From: Pseudomonas fluorescens
GTDB taxonomy: Bacteria; Pseudomonadota; Gammaproteobacteria; Pseudomonadales; Pseudomonadaceae
Reading direction: 5' to 3'
DNA length: 64,000 nt
Assembly (NCBI RefSeq): GCF_002022275.1
Contig: NZ_MSDF01000016.1
Span: forward strand, 374,301-438,300
Under the pieces are notes generated by a model. That model worked only from the letters and a program-made list of their open reading frames with translations, was not told the origin of the DNA and ran no database searches. The position numbers were made by a program, and so were the translations under genes. Numbering within the stretch: the first letter of the stretch is position 1; each line of letters opens with the position of its first letter. Below, piece after piece: positions 9,996-19,254 of this stretch.

Positions 9996-11996
9996 ATGTT
10001 CGCTCCTGCCAATCAAAGTGCCTTTACCCTGACCCTCGACGGGGAGCCCAGTGAACTCAAGGTATTCAAGTTCAAGGGCACCGAAACCATCAGTCAACCC
10101 TATAGCTTTGACCTTGAGCTGGTCAGCGAGCAGCCCGACCTTGACCTGGAAAGCTTGCTGCATCGCCAGGCGTATCTCGGCTTCGATGACAAGGGCCGCG
10201 GCGTGCATGGCCTGGTTTATCGGGTGGCGCAAGGCGACGCCGGGCGGCGTTTGACGCGCTATCAGATCAGCGTCGTACCGCAGTTGAAGTATCTGGCTCA
10301 CAGCAGCCATCAGCGGATTTTCCAGCACAAAACCGTGCCGCAAATTGTGGCGCAGGTACTGGTAGGGCAGGGGATTCAGAGTGACTGTTTCGAGTTTCGC
10401 CTGAGCGGCACTTATCCTGTTCGCGAGTATTGCGTGCAGTTCGGTGAGAGCGATCTGGCGTTCATCCAGCGGCTGTGTGCCGAGTTGGGCATTCATTACC
10501 ACTTCCAGCATTCTCCCGACGGCCACCTAGTGGTGTTTGGCGATGACCAGACGGTATTTGCCCAGCCCGACCAATCCACCCCTTACACGCCTGGCTCCGG
10601 AATGGTGGCTGATACGCCCGCCATCAAGCGTTTCACCGTGCAGTTGCAGACCCGCACCACGGCAGTGAGCCTGCGCGATTACGATTTCCGCAAGCCGCGC
10701 CTCGGGCTGGAAAGTGCAGTGGCGGGCGAGCAGCTTCCGAAGCTGGAGGCGCAGGATTATCCCGGCCACTTCAGTGACCGGCCCCATGGCAAATACCTCG
10801 CGCAGCGCGGCCTGGAGCGACAGCGCAGTGAGTATCGGATTGCCCGTGGCGAAGGCGATGAGCCGGCGCTGGTCAGTGGCCGGTTCCTCAAGCTCAGCGG
10901 GCATTCGCGCGCAGACTGGAATGATTTATGGCTGGTGACGAAAGTCACCCACGAAGGCAAGCAGCCCCAAGTGCTGGAGGAGGCTGTTACCGAGGTCTCT
11001 GGCGGGGATTTTCGCCAGGGCTATCGCAATGATTTTGTCGCCGCACCGTGGGATGTGATCTTTCGCCCACCATTGCCAGAGCAGCCACGCCCAACCATTC
11101 CGGGCTACCAGAACGCGGTCGTCACCGGCCCTGCCAACAGTGAAATTCATTGCGACGAATACGGCCGGGTCAAAGTGCAAATGGCCTGGGACCGCGCCGG
11201 CAAGCACGACGACCACTCCAGCTGCTGGCTGCGCGTTGCCAGCGGCTGGGCCCATGACTGTTACGGTTCGGTGCTGATTCCACGGGTCGGCATGGAAGTG
11301 CTGGTGGGCTTCGTTAATGGCGACCTGGACATGCCGCTGGTGGTGGGCTGCCTGCCCAACGCCGCTACACCCGTGCCCCTCGACTTGCCAGCCGACATGA
11401 CCCGCAGCATTTTCCGCAGCCAAAGCAGCCCTGGCGGTGGTGGCTACAACGAACTGCGCATCGAAGACCGCAAGGGCGCCGAAGAAATCTACCTGCGCGC
11501 CCAGCGCGACTGGACCCAGCATGTGCTGCATGACCAGCAGGTGCAGGTCGATAACGCGCGACGGGTGAAGGTTGGGGGTGAGTCGCACCATGAGCTGCAG
11601 GGCGAAGAAGAGCGCATCACCCATGGCAACCGCCTGACCGAACTCAAGCAGGATGATCACGTGGTGATCGGTGGTTCGCAGCAGATACGCGCGGGGCGGA
11701 CCATTCAGATTGGCGCGGGGCAGAGCGTGGTCATCGATGCGGGCGCTACCGTCACGATTCAGGCGGGCGGGCAGTCGATCACGCTCTCGGCCGGCGGGAT
11801 CTTCAGCAGCGTGCCGATCCAGCTCGGCGGCGCGCCCGCTCCGGCAACTTCGCCTTTGATGCCTGGAATCAAGGAAAAACTGCTGGCAGTTATCCCCGCA
11901 CCGCTAAGCCCCGTGCAAGTCGCCAGCTTGAAACGCAGCGCGCCGTTTTGTGAGGAGTGCGAGCGTTGCAGGAATGGCCAGTGCGACGTCGCCTGA
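9996..11996 (+). CDS. vgrG: type VI secretion spike protein VgrG
   Basis: Forms the trimeric tip of the type VI secretion needle and carries effectors out of the cell. The 666 residues show the gp27-like N-terminal part (about 1-340, with FKGTETISQPYSFDLEL), the gp5-like OB domain (about 380-460, with EYGRVKVQMAWDR) and a long C-terminal beta-helix of repeated polar strands. The frame extends 23 codons further upstream, but the Met at 9996 gives the usual VgrG beginning. The C-terminal tail is short and Cys-rich (C-x2-C-x2-C-x4-C), possibly metal-binding. There is no obvious enzymatic extension, so it is not an 'evolved' VgrG. The neighbouring DUF4123 gene suggests a separate cargo. No tss structural genes are in the window. 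Confidence 0.95.
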   Translation: MFAPANQSAFTLTLDGEPSELKVFKFKGTETISQPYSFDLELVSEQPDLDLESLLHRQAYLGFDDKGRGVHGLVYRVAQGDAGRRLTRYQISVVPQLKYLAHSSHQRIFQHKTVPQIVAQVLVGQGIQSDCFEFRLSGTYPVREYCVQFGESDLAFIQRLCAELGIHYHFQHSPDGHLVVFGDDQTVFAQPDQSTPYTPGSGMVADTPAIKRFTVQLQTRTTAVSLRDYDFRKPRLGLESAVAGEQLPKLEAQDYPGHFSDRPHGKYLAQRGLERQRSEYRIARGEGDEPALVSGRFLKLSGHSRADWNDLWLVTKVTHEGKQPQVLEEAVTEVSGGDFRQGYRNDFVAAPWDVIFRPPLPEQPRPTIPGYQNAVVTGPANSEIHCDEYGRVKVQMAWDRAGKHDDHSSCWLRVASGWAHDCYGSVLIPRVGMEVLVGFVNGDLDMPLVVGCLPNAATPVPLDLPADMTRSIFRSQSSPGGGGYNELRIEDRKGAEEIYLRAQRDWTQHVLHDQQVQVDNARRVKVGGESHHELQGEEERITHGNRLTELKQDDHVVIGGSQQIRAGRTIQIGAGQSVVIDAGATVTIQAGGQSITLSAGGIFSSVPIQLGGAPAPATSPLMPGIKEKLLAVIPAPLSPVQVASLKRSAPFCEECERCRNGQCDVA

Positions 11997-12036
11997 GCCC
12001 ACTATTACCCCTGAGCCTTAAAAGGAATTTGCCCCT

Positions 12037-12762
12037 ATGCTTCAACCCATGACGCCCATTGCATGGCTGGCCGAAAACCCTCTGCGTCCCGGCGAGCAAC
12101 TCTTCGCAGTGCTGGGTAACGCCAGTGATGCCAAGCCGCTTGGCGCGTGGCAATCCACCGCCGCCGGAGCATTCCCTCAATCGCTCTGGGCCGGCACGGC
12201 TTATGCCGAGTGGAGTGAAGTGATGCCCTATGTTGGCATCATCGAATCCGACAGCCCCTTCCTGGATTGGATAGCCGCGACCGAGGCGACAGACTGGGGC
12301 TGGCTGGCGGTGTCGTCGAGCCCGCTGGAAACCGTCGTGGCGCACCTGCAAAGCCTGACCAAGGTGTATTTGCCGGATGATCAGCAGGTGTTTCTGCGTT
12401 TTTGGGATGGCACGCAGTTTCTGCCGATGTTGCAAAAGCTGGGCGTCGAGGCGGGAAAGGTATTGCCGGTGTTTGAACGCTATCTGATCAATGGGCAGGC
12501 GCTGTCAGTGACGACGGGGGCGGTCACGGCTGCCAAAACCAGCCCATGGTGGCGAGTTCCGGCGCCGTTGCTGGAACACCTGGCTGAGCAATCTCCGCAA
12601 ACCCTGATCGACAACCTGCTGCAATGGCTTGAGGAGCAACGTCCTGATCTGTACACGGCGTTCAAGCCTGAGACCTTGCAGCACAAGGTCGCCTACTTCG
12701 CGCGCAGCCCGGAAGTCAGCCATAAAGCGCTGGTCGATTACCTGGCTTTGGAGTTGAGTTGA
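12037..12762 (+). CDS. DUF4123 type VI effector-loading adaptor
   Basis: DUF4123 (Tap/TEC) proteins are cytoplasmic chaperone-adaptors that mount a specific effector on its VgrG. This 241-residue protein has the family pattern: a short alpha/beta start with LFAVLGNA, then the conserved DSPFLDWI and GWLAVSSS segments (about residues 70-100), and VFLRFWDGTQFLPML at about 117-131. AAGGAA sits 7-12 bases before the ATG. It lies 40 bases after vgrG, so the two are probably co-transcribed. Normally the cargo toxin and its immunity gene come next; here the next gene is rlmJ, so the partner effector is absent from this locus. Confidence 0.88.
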   Translation: MLQPMTPIAWLAENPLRPGEQLFAVLGNASDAKPLGAWQSTAAGAFPQSLWAGTAYAEWSEVMPYVGIIESDSPFLDWIAATEATDWGWLAVSSSPLETVVAHLQSLTKVYLPDDQQVFLRFWDGTQFLPMLQKLGVEAGKVLPVFERYLINGQALSVTTGAVTAAKTSPWWRVPAPLLEHLAEQSPQTLIDNLLQWLEEQRPDLYTAFKPETLQHKVAYFARSPEVSHKALVDYLALELS

Positions 12763-12861
12763 GCTCAAGGGCTGTGTCGACGGCATCGGCCCCACCCGAC
12801 ACGCAGCCCTGCACCTTTGCCCGCGTAGAAGGTAAACTTCGCCCCCTGCGCAGGAGCAACC

Positions 12862-13698
12862 ATGAATTATCGTCACGCCTATCACGCCGGCAACCACGCC
12901 GATGTCTTCAAACACCTGACCTTGACCCGCCTCATCGCCCTGATGTCGCGCAAGGAGCAGCCGTTCGCCTACCTCGACACCCACGCCGGCATCGGTCTGT
13001 ACGACCTGCAGGGCGACCAGGCCAACCGCACCGGTGAATACCTGGAAGGCATTGCGCGCCTGTGGGGCGAAAGCGACCTGCCGCCACTGACCGCCGACTA
13101 CATGCGCGTGCTGCACGAGATGAACCCGGACGGCCAGTTGCGCTATTACCCGGGTTCGCCGGAGCTCGCGCGTCGCCTGACGCGGCCTCAGGACCGTGTT
13201 TTGCTCAATGAGAAACACCCGGAAGACGGTGTGCTGCTCAAGGACAACATGAAGGGCGATCGTCGGGTCAAAGTGCACTTGGGCGAAGGCTGGCATGTGC
13301 CTCGCGCCATGCTGCCGGTGCCGGAAAAGCGCGCGTTGATGCTGATCGATCCGCCGTTTGAAAAGCTCGACGAGATGCAGCGCTGTGCGGCGTCCCTCAA
13401 AGAAGCGGTCAGCCGTATGCGCCAGACCGTTGCGGCGATCTGGTACCCGGTGAAGGACCAGCGCATGCTGCGTCGTTTCTACCAGGACCTGGCCGGCACC
13501 GGCGCGCCGAAGCTGCTACGCGTTGAATTGCTGGTGCACCCGCTGGATACGCCAGACACCCTGACGGGTTCGGGCCTGGCGATTGCCAACCCGCCGTGGG
13601 GGCTGGAGGAGGAGTTGCGCGAGTTGCTGCCGTGGCTGTCCAAGAAGCTTGGCCAGACCCAGGGTGGGTGGCAGATGGATTGGCTTATCGCGGAATAA
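12862..13698 (+). CDS. rlmJ: 23S rRNA (adenine2030-N6)-methyltransferase RlmJ
   Basis: Methylates the N6 of A2030 in 23S rRNA with S-adenosylmethionine. The 278-residue protein starts with the family signature MNYRHAYHAGNHADVFKH and carries the catalytic DPPF motif (LMLIDPPFE at about residues 161-169). AGGAG lies 6 bases before the ATG. It is 99 bases after the DUF4123 gene, with an imperfect hairpin at about 12767-12810 between them, and is probably an independent housekeeping gene. A REP doublet follows its stop. Confidence 0.96.
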   Translation: MNYRHAYHAGNHADVFKHLTLTRLIALMSRKEQPFAYLDTHAGIGLYDLQGDQANRTGEYLEGIARLWGESDLPPLTADYMRVLHEMNPDGQLRYYPGSPELARRLTRPQDRVLLNEKHPEDGVLLKDNMKGDRRVKVHLGEGWHVPRAMLPVPEKRALMLIDPPFEKLDEMQRCAASLKEAVSRMRQTVAAIWYPVKDQRMLRRFYQDLAGTGAPKLLRVELLVHPLDTPDTLTGSGLAIANPPWGLEEELRELLPWLSKKLGQTQGGWQMDWLIAE

Positions 13699-13717
13699 TC
13701 AGCGACGAGCGGGCTGT

Positions 13718-13849
13718 TGTGGCGAGCGAGCTTGCTCGCGCTGGGCTGCGTAGCAGCCCCAAAACCGGTTAATGCGGTCTATCTGAAAAACCGCAGCGGT
13801 CTTGTTGGGGCCGCTTCGCAGCCCAGCGCGAGCAAGCTCGCTCGCCACA
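13718..13849. repeat. REP doublet, TGTGGCGAGCGAGC family
   Basis: Long inverted repeat whose outer arms read TGTGGCGAGCGAGCTTGCTC and its complement, with inner arms containing CTGGGCTGCG. It sits between the convergent rlmJ and msrA. It shares its inner GCTTGC core with the other REP doublets but has a different outer sequence. Confidence 0.9.
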
Positions 13850-13877
13850 GGGGATTTGCATGATCCGCAAGGTGGCC

Positions 13878-14525
13878 TTAGATCGGGCAGGTCACGCCTG
13901 TACCGCCAATCCCGCAATAGCCCTGCGGGTTCTTCGCCAGGTACTGCTGGTGATAGGTCTCGGCAAAGAACACCGTCGGTGCTTCTTCGATTTCCGTGGT
14001 AATCACACCCAGGCCAGCCTTGGTCAGTTCACCTTGATACGCCTCGGCACTGGCCTGCGCCGCCGCCAGTTGTTCCGGCGTGGTCGCGTAGATCACCGAG
14101 CGGTATTGGCTGCCGATGTCGTTGCCCTGGCGCATGCCCTGAGTCGGGTTGTGCAGTTCCCAGAACATTTTCAACAGGTCTTCGTATTTCACTTTGGCCT
14201 GGTCATACACCACCAACACCACTTCGCTGTGGCCGGTCAGGCCCGAGCAGACTTCTTCGTACGTCGGGTTCGGCGTGTAGCCACCGGCATAACCGACCAC
14301 GGTGCTGACCACGCCATCGCGCTGCCAGAATTTACGCTCGGCGCCCCAGAAGCAACCGAGGCCGAAAATCGCAAAACCAACATCGTCCATGAACGGGCCC
14401 AGCAGCGGGTTGCCGTTGACGAAATGCGTCTCCGGCAAGGCCATCGGGGTTTCACGGCCAGGCAAAGCTTGTTCTTGAGTAGGCAACACGTTTTTGTTCA
14501 CCAGAATTTCCGAGCGCAAGACCAT
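13878..14525 (-). CDS. msrA: peptide methionine-S-sulfoxide reductase MsrA
   Basis: Repairs oxidised Met (the S-sulfoxide) in proteins. The 215-residue protein has the catalytic motif GCFWGAE with Cys58, and the C-terminal recycling cysteines Cys204 and Cys213 in [11 protein letters not shown]. The N-terminal extension of about 45 residues before the catalytic domain is normal for Pseudomonas MsrA. It is next to dipA on the same strand, as I recall from P. aeruginosa. No fused MsrB domain is present. Confidence 0.97.
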   Translation of the reverse strand: MVLRSEILVNKNVLPTQEQALPGRETPMALPETHFVNGNPLLGPFMDDVGFAIFGLGCFWGAERKFWQRDGVVSTVVGYAGGYTPNPTYEEVCSGLTGHSEVVLVVYDQAKVKYEDLLKMFWELHNPTQGMRQGNDIGSQYRSVIYATTPEQLAAAQASAEAYQGELTKAGLGVITTEIEEAPTVFFAETYHQQYLAKNPQGYCGIGGTGVTCPI

Positions 14526-14597
14526 GATCAGTCCTCTCAGTCAGATTGAGTTATGTAATAAGACAGACAACCAGTGTGCCCGAGTGTTACAGCGCTG

Positions 14598-17291
14598 TCA
14601 GGCGATTGGCCCGCGTGGATAGCGTTTAAGCTTCTCCAACAGCTCTGCGCCGGGGATTGGCCGGTCGAACAGGTAGCCCTGGCCGACGTCGCAGCGATGC
14701 CTGCGCAGGAACGCCAGCTGCTCGGCGGTCTCGATGCCTTCGGCCACGACCTTGAGTTTGAGGTTGTGGGCCATGGCGATGACCGCCGAGGTGATTTCCA
14801 TGTCGTCCTGGTTGTCCGGGATTTCGTGGATAAAGCTGCGGTCGATCTTGATGATGTCGATGGGGAATTTTTTCAAATAACTCAACGACGAGTAGCCAGT
14901 GCCGAAGTCGTCCATGGCCAGGGTCAAGCCGAAGCTTTTCAGCTGGTCAAGCTGCAGGCGCGTGTCTTCGGTGGCTTCCAGCAACAGGCCTTCGGTCAGC
15001 TCCAGTTCCAGCAGGTTGGCGGGCAGCTGTTCTTCCTTGAGGATGGTGGCGATGGAGGCCACCAGGTCCGGGTCGGAGAACTGCTTGGGCGACAGGTTGA
15101 TCGCCACCTGCAAGTTGCCCATGCCATTGGCGCTCAGTTGCTTGCTCATGCGGCAGGCCTGGCGCGCGATCCATTTGCCGATCGGAATGATCAACCCGGT
15201 TTCTTCGGCCACGCTGATGAACTGGTCAGGGCGGATCATGCCCTTTTCCGGATGGTTCCAGCGCAGCAGCGCTTCCATGCCCAGCAAGCGGCCGCTACGC
15301 AAGCACAGCTTGGGCTGATAGAACACGTCGAGCTCGTTCTGGGTCAAGGCGCGGCGCAGGTTGTTTTCCACAAACAGCTTGTAGCTGGCCTCGGCGTTCA
15401 GCGCTTCGGTGAACACTTGCACCTGATGTTTGCCGTTGGCCTTGGCCTTATGCAGAGCAAGGCCTGCGTTACGCATCAGGGTCTGCGGGTCGCGGCCATG
15501 CAGCGGCGCGCAGGCCAGGCCCACGGAGCCGGTGACGCTGATCAACTGGTTGTCGACGAACATCGGCTTGTCGAGGGTGGTCAGCAACTGGCTGGCGATT
15601 TGCTGGCCCGTCTCAAGGTCAGTGTCATCCAGCAGCACCGCGAACTCGTTACTGGCAAACCGCGCCAGGCTGCCGCCGGCACTCAGGCTGTTGCGCAGGC
15701 GCCGGGCCAGGCTGATCAGCAGTTTGTCGCCGGTCTGGTGGCCGAGGCTGTCGTTGATCCGCTTGAAGTTGTCGATGTCCACCAGCAGCAGGCTGATCGG
15801 GCTGTCGCTGTCGCGGGCGAAGCGTTCATCGAGGTTGCGGATAAACGCCGGACGGTTGCCCAGGTTGGTCAGGTTGTCGGTGTAGGCCAGGCGCTCGATG
15901 CGCTGCTGCGCGAGCTTGGTCTGGGTGATGTCTTCGTAGATGCCGATGTAGTGGGTCAACTCACGGTTGTCGCCATACACCTTGGAAATCGACAGCTGGC
16001 CCCAGTAGGGTTCCAGGTTCTTGCGCCGGCTTTTGAACTCACCTTGCCAACTGTTGCTTTTGGCCAGGGCGGAAGGCGCATCGAAGAGCAATTCGCTGAG
16101 GTTCTCCAGCGCCGGCAGTTGTGCCAGGCGGTGGCCGTGGACTTCCTCGGCGCTGTACTGGGTGATCGCAGTAAAGCTCGGGTTGACGTACTCCACCACG
16201 CCATCGCAATTGACCAGCAAAAAGGCGTTGGCGCTTTGCTCCACCGCGCGCTGGAACAGGTGCAGGGCGCTGGTCGCGGTGCGGCGGTTGTGGTTGTTGA
16301 TGACTTGCGCGAACTGGTCCGCCAGCTCACCGGCAAAGGCGATTTCGTCGGATTGCCAAGCGCGCGAGCTGCCGCTTTGCTCCAGGCACAGCACGCCGAC
16401 CACCTGGCCGTCCACGCGAATACTGGCGTCGAGCATCGCATGAACATCCTTGGCGCGCAGGCTCTCGGCCATTTCCCGGGTGCGCGGGTCGCGCATCGCA
16501 TGGGTGGCGTCGATAGCGCGGCTGGAGTGCAGGGCTTCGAGGTAGTCGGGGAAGTTGCTGGCGTCGATGGCTTCGGGCAAGTGGTGCTGCTGGTCGTCGC
16601 GATGGTAGGCCGAGATCGGCACCAGGCGCTGGCCTTCGAGGTTCCAGATGCTGGCGCAGTCAATCTGGTAGATGTCGCAGGCGCTGCGGGTGATCAGCTC
16701 GGCGGCTTCCTGCAGCGAATTGGGCGTGGTGTAGCGCTGGCGGGCGAGCAGCAGGATCAATTCCTGTTGGGCGCGGACGCGTTCCAGGTGCTGCAGCTGT
16801 TCCTGCTGGGCGCGCTGGTTGAGCTCCAGAGCAATCTGCAGGCGGCTGTTCTGGTTTTCCAGGTCAGCAGTTGGGGCGGCAGTCGGGATTTCGCTGAACA
16901 GCCCGTCAACCACCATCAGGTAGCCGCGCAGCAGGTGACGATTGTGTTGTTTGTAGGCCTCGCCCATTTCCAGCAGGCTCAGCGGGCCGTCGTTGGTGTG
17001 CAGGGTGTAGCGCACCAGGTAATGCGGGCTCTGGGTCAGTTGCTGCTGGATCGCGTCGTGCAACTGATAGCGCGCCTGGGGTTCCATCAGGCTGGCGTAG
17101 GGCGTGCCGAGCAGGGCACACAGCTCGACCGCCGGCAGGCCGAATTGGCGTTCGCAATTGGGGTCGAGGTACAGCAGGGCCCAGCTTGCCTCATTCAGCC
17201 GCTCGAAACGCAGCATACCGAGGCGCGAAGGCACCGGTAACTGCGTCACTACCTCGGCCGCCATACGGGCGACATCGGGTTGGCTTTTCAT
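14598..17291 (-). CDS. dipA: GAF-PAS-GGDEF-EAL c-di-GMP phosphodiesterase DipA
   Basis: Degrades cyclic di-GMP and, by homology, promotes biofilm dispersal and motility. The 897 residues match DipA (also called Pch). Domains in order are a PAS-like N-terminus (about 25-130), GAF (about 170-335), PAS (about 345-460), GGDEF (about 465-625) and EAL (about 645-890). The GGDEF signature is replaced by ASNEF (546-550), so this domain should not make c-di-GMP. The EAL domain looks intact: EAL at 673-675, Asn732, DDFGTGYSSL at 794-803, Lys815 and Glu851. No membrane helix is seen, so it is cytoplasmic. The neighbours msrA and aceF-aceE keep the order I recall for P. aeruginosa. The ribosome binding site before the ATG at 17291 is weak. 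Confidence 0.93.
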   Translation of the reverse strand: MKSQPDVARMAAEVVTQLPVPSRLGMLRFERLNEASWALLYLDPNCERQFGLPAVELCALLGTPYASLMEPQARYQLHDAIQQQLTQSPHYLVRYTLHTNDGPLSLLEMGEAYKQHNRHLLRGYLMVVDGLFSEIPTAAPTADLENQNSRLQIALELNQRAQQEQLQHLERVRAQQELILLLARQRYTTPNSLQEAAELITRSACDIYQIDCASIWNLEGQRLVPISAYHRDDQQHHLPEAIDASNFPDYLEALHSSRAIDATHAMRDPRTREMAESLRAKDVHAMLDASIRVDGQVVGVLCLEQSGSSRAWQSDEIAFAGELADQFAQVINNHNRRTATSALHLFQRAVEQSANAFLLVNCDGVVEYVNPSFTAITQYSAEEVHGHRLAQLPALENLSELLFDAPSALAKSNSWQGEFKSRRKNLEPYWGQLSISKVYGDNRELTHYIGIYEDITQTKLAQQRIERLAYTDNLTNLGNRPAFIRNLDERFARDSDSPISLLLVDIDNFKRINDSLGHQTGDKLLISLARRLRNSLSAGGSLARFASNEFAVLLDDTDLETGQQIASQLLTTLDKPMFVDNQLISVTGSVGLACAPLHGRDPQTLMRNAGLALHKAKANGKHQVQVFTEALNAEASYKLFVENNLRRALTQNELDVFYQPKLCLRSGRLLGMEALLRWNHPEKGMIRPDQFISVAEETGLIIPIGKWIARQACRMSKQLSANGMGNLQVAINLSPKQFSDPDLVASIATILKEEQLPANLLELELTEGLLLEATEDTRLQLDQLKSFGLTLAMDDFGTGYSSLSYLKKFPIDIIKIDRSFIHEIPDNQDDMEITSAVIAMAHNLKLKVVAEGIETAEQLAFLRRHRCDVGQGYLFDRPIPGAELLEKLKRYPRGPIA

Positions 17292-17498
17292 GGGGGAAAC
17301 TCGCTTGGGAAGATGCGCACGGCGCCGGGCTCACGCCCTCTTTACTGTCACCTGCGGCAAGGTTGCATCATGCAGCACGCACTGACAAGAGAGGATGAAG
17401 GCTAAGTGCTATATGGGTGTTATCGGCCGAGCGGGGGATTTCTGCAATCGGGGTGATGGAAGGTGTACAAGCCTGTTTTGTGTGTCCAATAAACACCC
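17292..17498. other. spacer upstream of dipA, no clear signal
   Basis: With the aceF terminator this makes a 305-base gap between aceF and dipA. It should hold the dipA promoter on the minus strand, but I found no convincing -35/-10 pair or sigma-54 site. The ORFs crossing it are short and show no recognisable motif. Confidence 0.5.
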
Positions 17499-17525
17499 AA
17501 AAAAAGCCCCGCCAAGTGGCGGGGT
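17499..17525 (-). terminator. intrinsic terminator of aceE-aceF
   Basis: On the minus strand CCCCGCC pairs with GGCGGGG (17518-17524 with 17506-17513) around a short loop and is followed by seven T (17499-17505). A second hairpin without a T-run lies nearer the aceF stop at about 17561-17592. Confidence 0.88.
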
Positions 17526-17596
17526 TGAGGTACGAGCGTGGCGCTCGGAAATCGGTGTTGCCAGGCCTCCCTTGCGAAAGGGAGGCCTGTTGAGAC

Positions 17597-19243
17597 TTAC
17601 AGCAGAATGGTGCGAATGTCGTTCAGCAACTGGCTCAGACGCTGGGTGAAGCGAGCCGCCGCAGCGCCGTTGATCACGCGGTGATCGTAGGACAGCGACA
17701 GTGGCAGCATCAGCTTCGGCTGGAACGCTTTACCGTCCCATACAGGCTGAATGGTTGCCTTGGAAACACCCAAAATCGCCACTTCCGGCGCGTTGACGAT
17801 TGGCGTGAAGCCAGTACCGCCAATGTGACCGAGGCTGGAGATGGTGAAGCAAGCGCCTTGCATGTCGTCGGCAGTCAGCTTCTTGTCGCGGGCCTTGGCA
17901 GCCAGCGCAGCGGCTTCGGCAGCCAGTTGCAGCAGGCTCTTCTGGTCAACGTTCTTGATAACCGGTACCAGCAGGCCATCCGGGGTATCGACCGCGAAGC
18001 CAACGTTCACGTATTTCTTGCGGATGATCGCTTTGCCGCTTGGTGCCAGCGAACTGTTGAAGTCCGGCAGTTCCTTGAGCAGGTGCGCACAGGCCTTGAG
18101 CAGCAGTGGCAACACGGTCAGTTTCACGCCAGCCTTCTCGGCCACGGCTTTCTGCGCAACGCGGAAAGCTTCCAGGTCGGTAATGTCGGCCTGGTCGAAC
18201 TGAGTCACGTGCGGGATGTTCAGCCAGCTGCGGTGCAGGCTCGACGCGCCGATTTGCATCAGGCGGGTCATCGGCACTTCTTCGGTTTCGCCGAAGCGGC
18301 TGAAGTCCACGACCGGGATCGGCGGAATGCCCGAACCACCGGTAGCGCCGCCAGAAGCCGGGGCTTCCTTGGCTTTCTGCATCATGGATTTGACGTAAAC
18401 CTGTACGTCTTCCTTCAGCACGCGACCGTGAGGGCCGGTGGCCGACACAGCGTTCAGCTCAACGCCGAACTCACGAGCCAGTTGACGCACGGCCGGGCCG
18501 GCGTGAACTTTGGCACCGCTTGGCGCAGGTGCAGCCGCCGGAGCCGGTGCGGCCTCGGCTTTTGCAGCAGGTGCCGGGGCAGCGGCGGCGGCGGCGGGTG
18601 CAGCTTCAGCCTTGGCAGCCGGAGCGGCCGCGGGTGCTGGAGCAGCAGCAGGCGCAGCGCCTTGTACTTTGAGCTTGAGGATGAAGTCGCCAGTGCCGAC
18701 TTCGTCTTCCAGCTTGACCGCGATACTTTCCACGACGCCGGCAGCCGGCGAAGGGATTTCCATGGAGGCCTTGTCGGACTCCAGGGTGATCAGCGACTGG
18801 TCAGCTTCGACGGTGTCGCCGACCTTGACCAGCAGCTCGATGATCTTGGCCTTGCCTGACGAGCCGATGTCCGGAACATGAATGTCCTGAACACTGGCGG
18901 CGGCAGGTGCAGCAGCCGGGGCCGCTGGGGCCTCGGCAGCTTTTTCGGCAGGCTTTTCAGCCGGTGCAGCAGCGGCAGCCGGAGCCGCCGCAGGGGCCGC
19001 ATCAGCGGCGCCTTCGATTTCCAGCTCAAGCAGTTCGTCGCCTTCTTTCAGGCGGTCGCCCAGCTTCACTTTCAGGCTCTTGACCACACCGGCTTTAGGC
19101 GCCGGGATTTCCATGGAGGCCTTGTCGGACTCCAGGGTCAGGATGCTCTGGTCGGCTTCGACGGTGTCGCCGACCTTCACAAACAGCTCGATTACTTCAC
19201 CTTCACCGCTGCCGATGTCAGGTACGCGAATGAGTTCGCTCAC
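17597..19243 (-). CDS. aceF: pyruvate dehydrogenase E2, dihydrolipoamide acetyltransferase
   Basis: Core of the pyruvate dehydrogenase complex; it moves the acetyl group from E1 via lipoyl-lysine to CoA. The 548 residues contain two lipoyl domains with lipoylation sites K41 and K158, both in ESDKASMEIP, separated by Ala/Pro-rich linkers. They are followed by a peripheral subunit-binding domain (about 245-285, HAGPAVRQLAREFG) and the catalytic domain ending with DHRVINGAAAARF (His521, with Asn525 as in the Azotobacter enzyme). The two nearly identical lipoyl repeats make a recent internal duplication likely. It starts 11 bases after the aceE stop and is clearly in the same operon. Confidence 0.98.
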   Translation of the reverse strand: MSELIRVPDIGSGEGEVIELFVKVGDTVEADQSILTLESDKASMEIPAPKAGVVKSLKVKLGDRLKEGDELLELEIEGAADAAPAAAPAAAAAPAEKPAEKAAEAPAAPAAAPAAASVQDIHVPDIGSSGKAKIIELLVKVGDTVEADQSLITLESDKASMEIPSPAAGVVESIAVKLEDEVGTGDFILKLKVQGAAPAAAPAPAAAPAAKAEAAPAAAAAAPAPAAKAEAAPAPAAAPAPSGAKVHAGPAVRQLAREFGVELNAVSATGPHGRVLKEDVQVYVKSMMQKAKEAPASGGATGGSGIPPIPVVDFSRFGETEEVPMTRLMQIGASSLHRSWLNIPHVTQFDQADITDLEAFRVAQKAVAEKAGVKLTVLPLLLKACAHLLKELPDFNSSLAPSGKAIIRKKYVNVGFAVDTPDGLLVPVIKNVDQKSLLQLAAEAAALAAKARDKKLTADDMQGACFTISSLGHIGGTGFTPIVNAPEVAILGVSKATIQPVWDGKAFQPKLMLPLSLSYDHRVINGAAAARFTQRLSQLLNDIRTILL

Positions 19244-19254
19244 AAAAAATCTCC

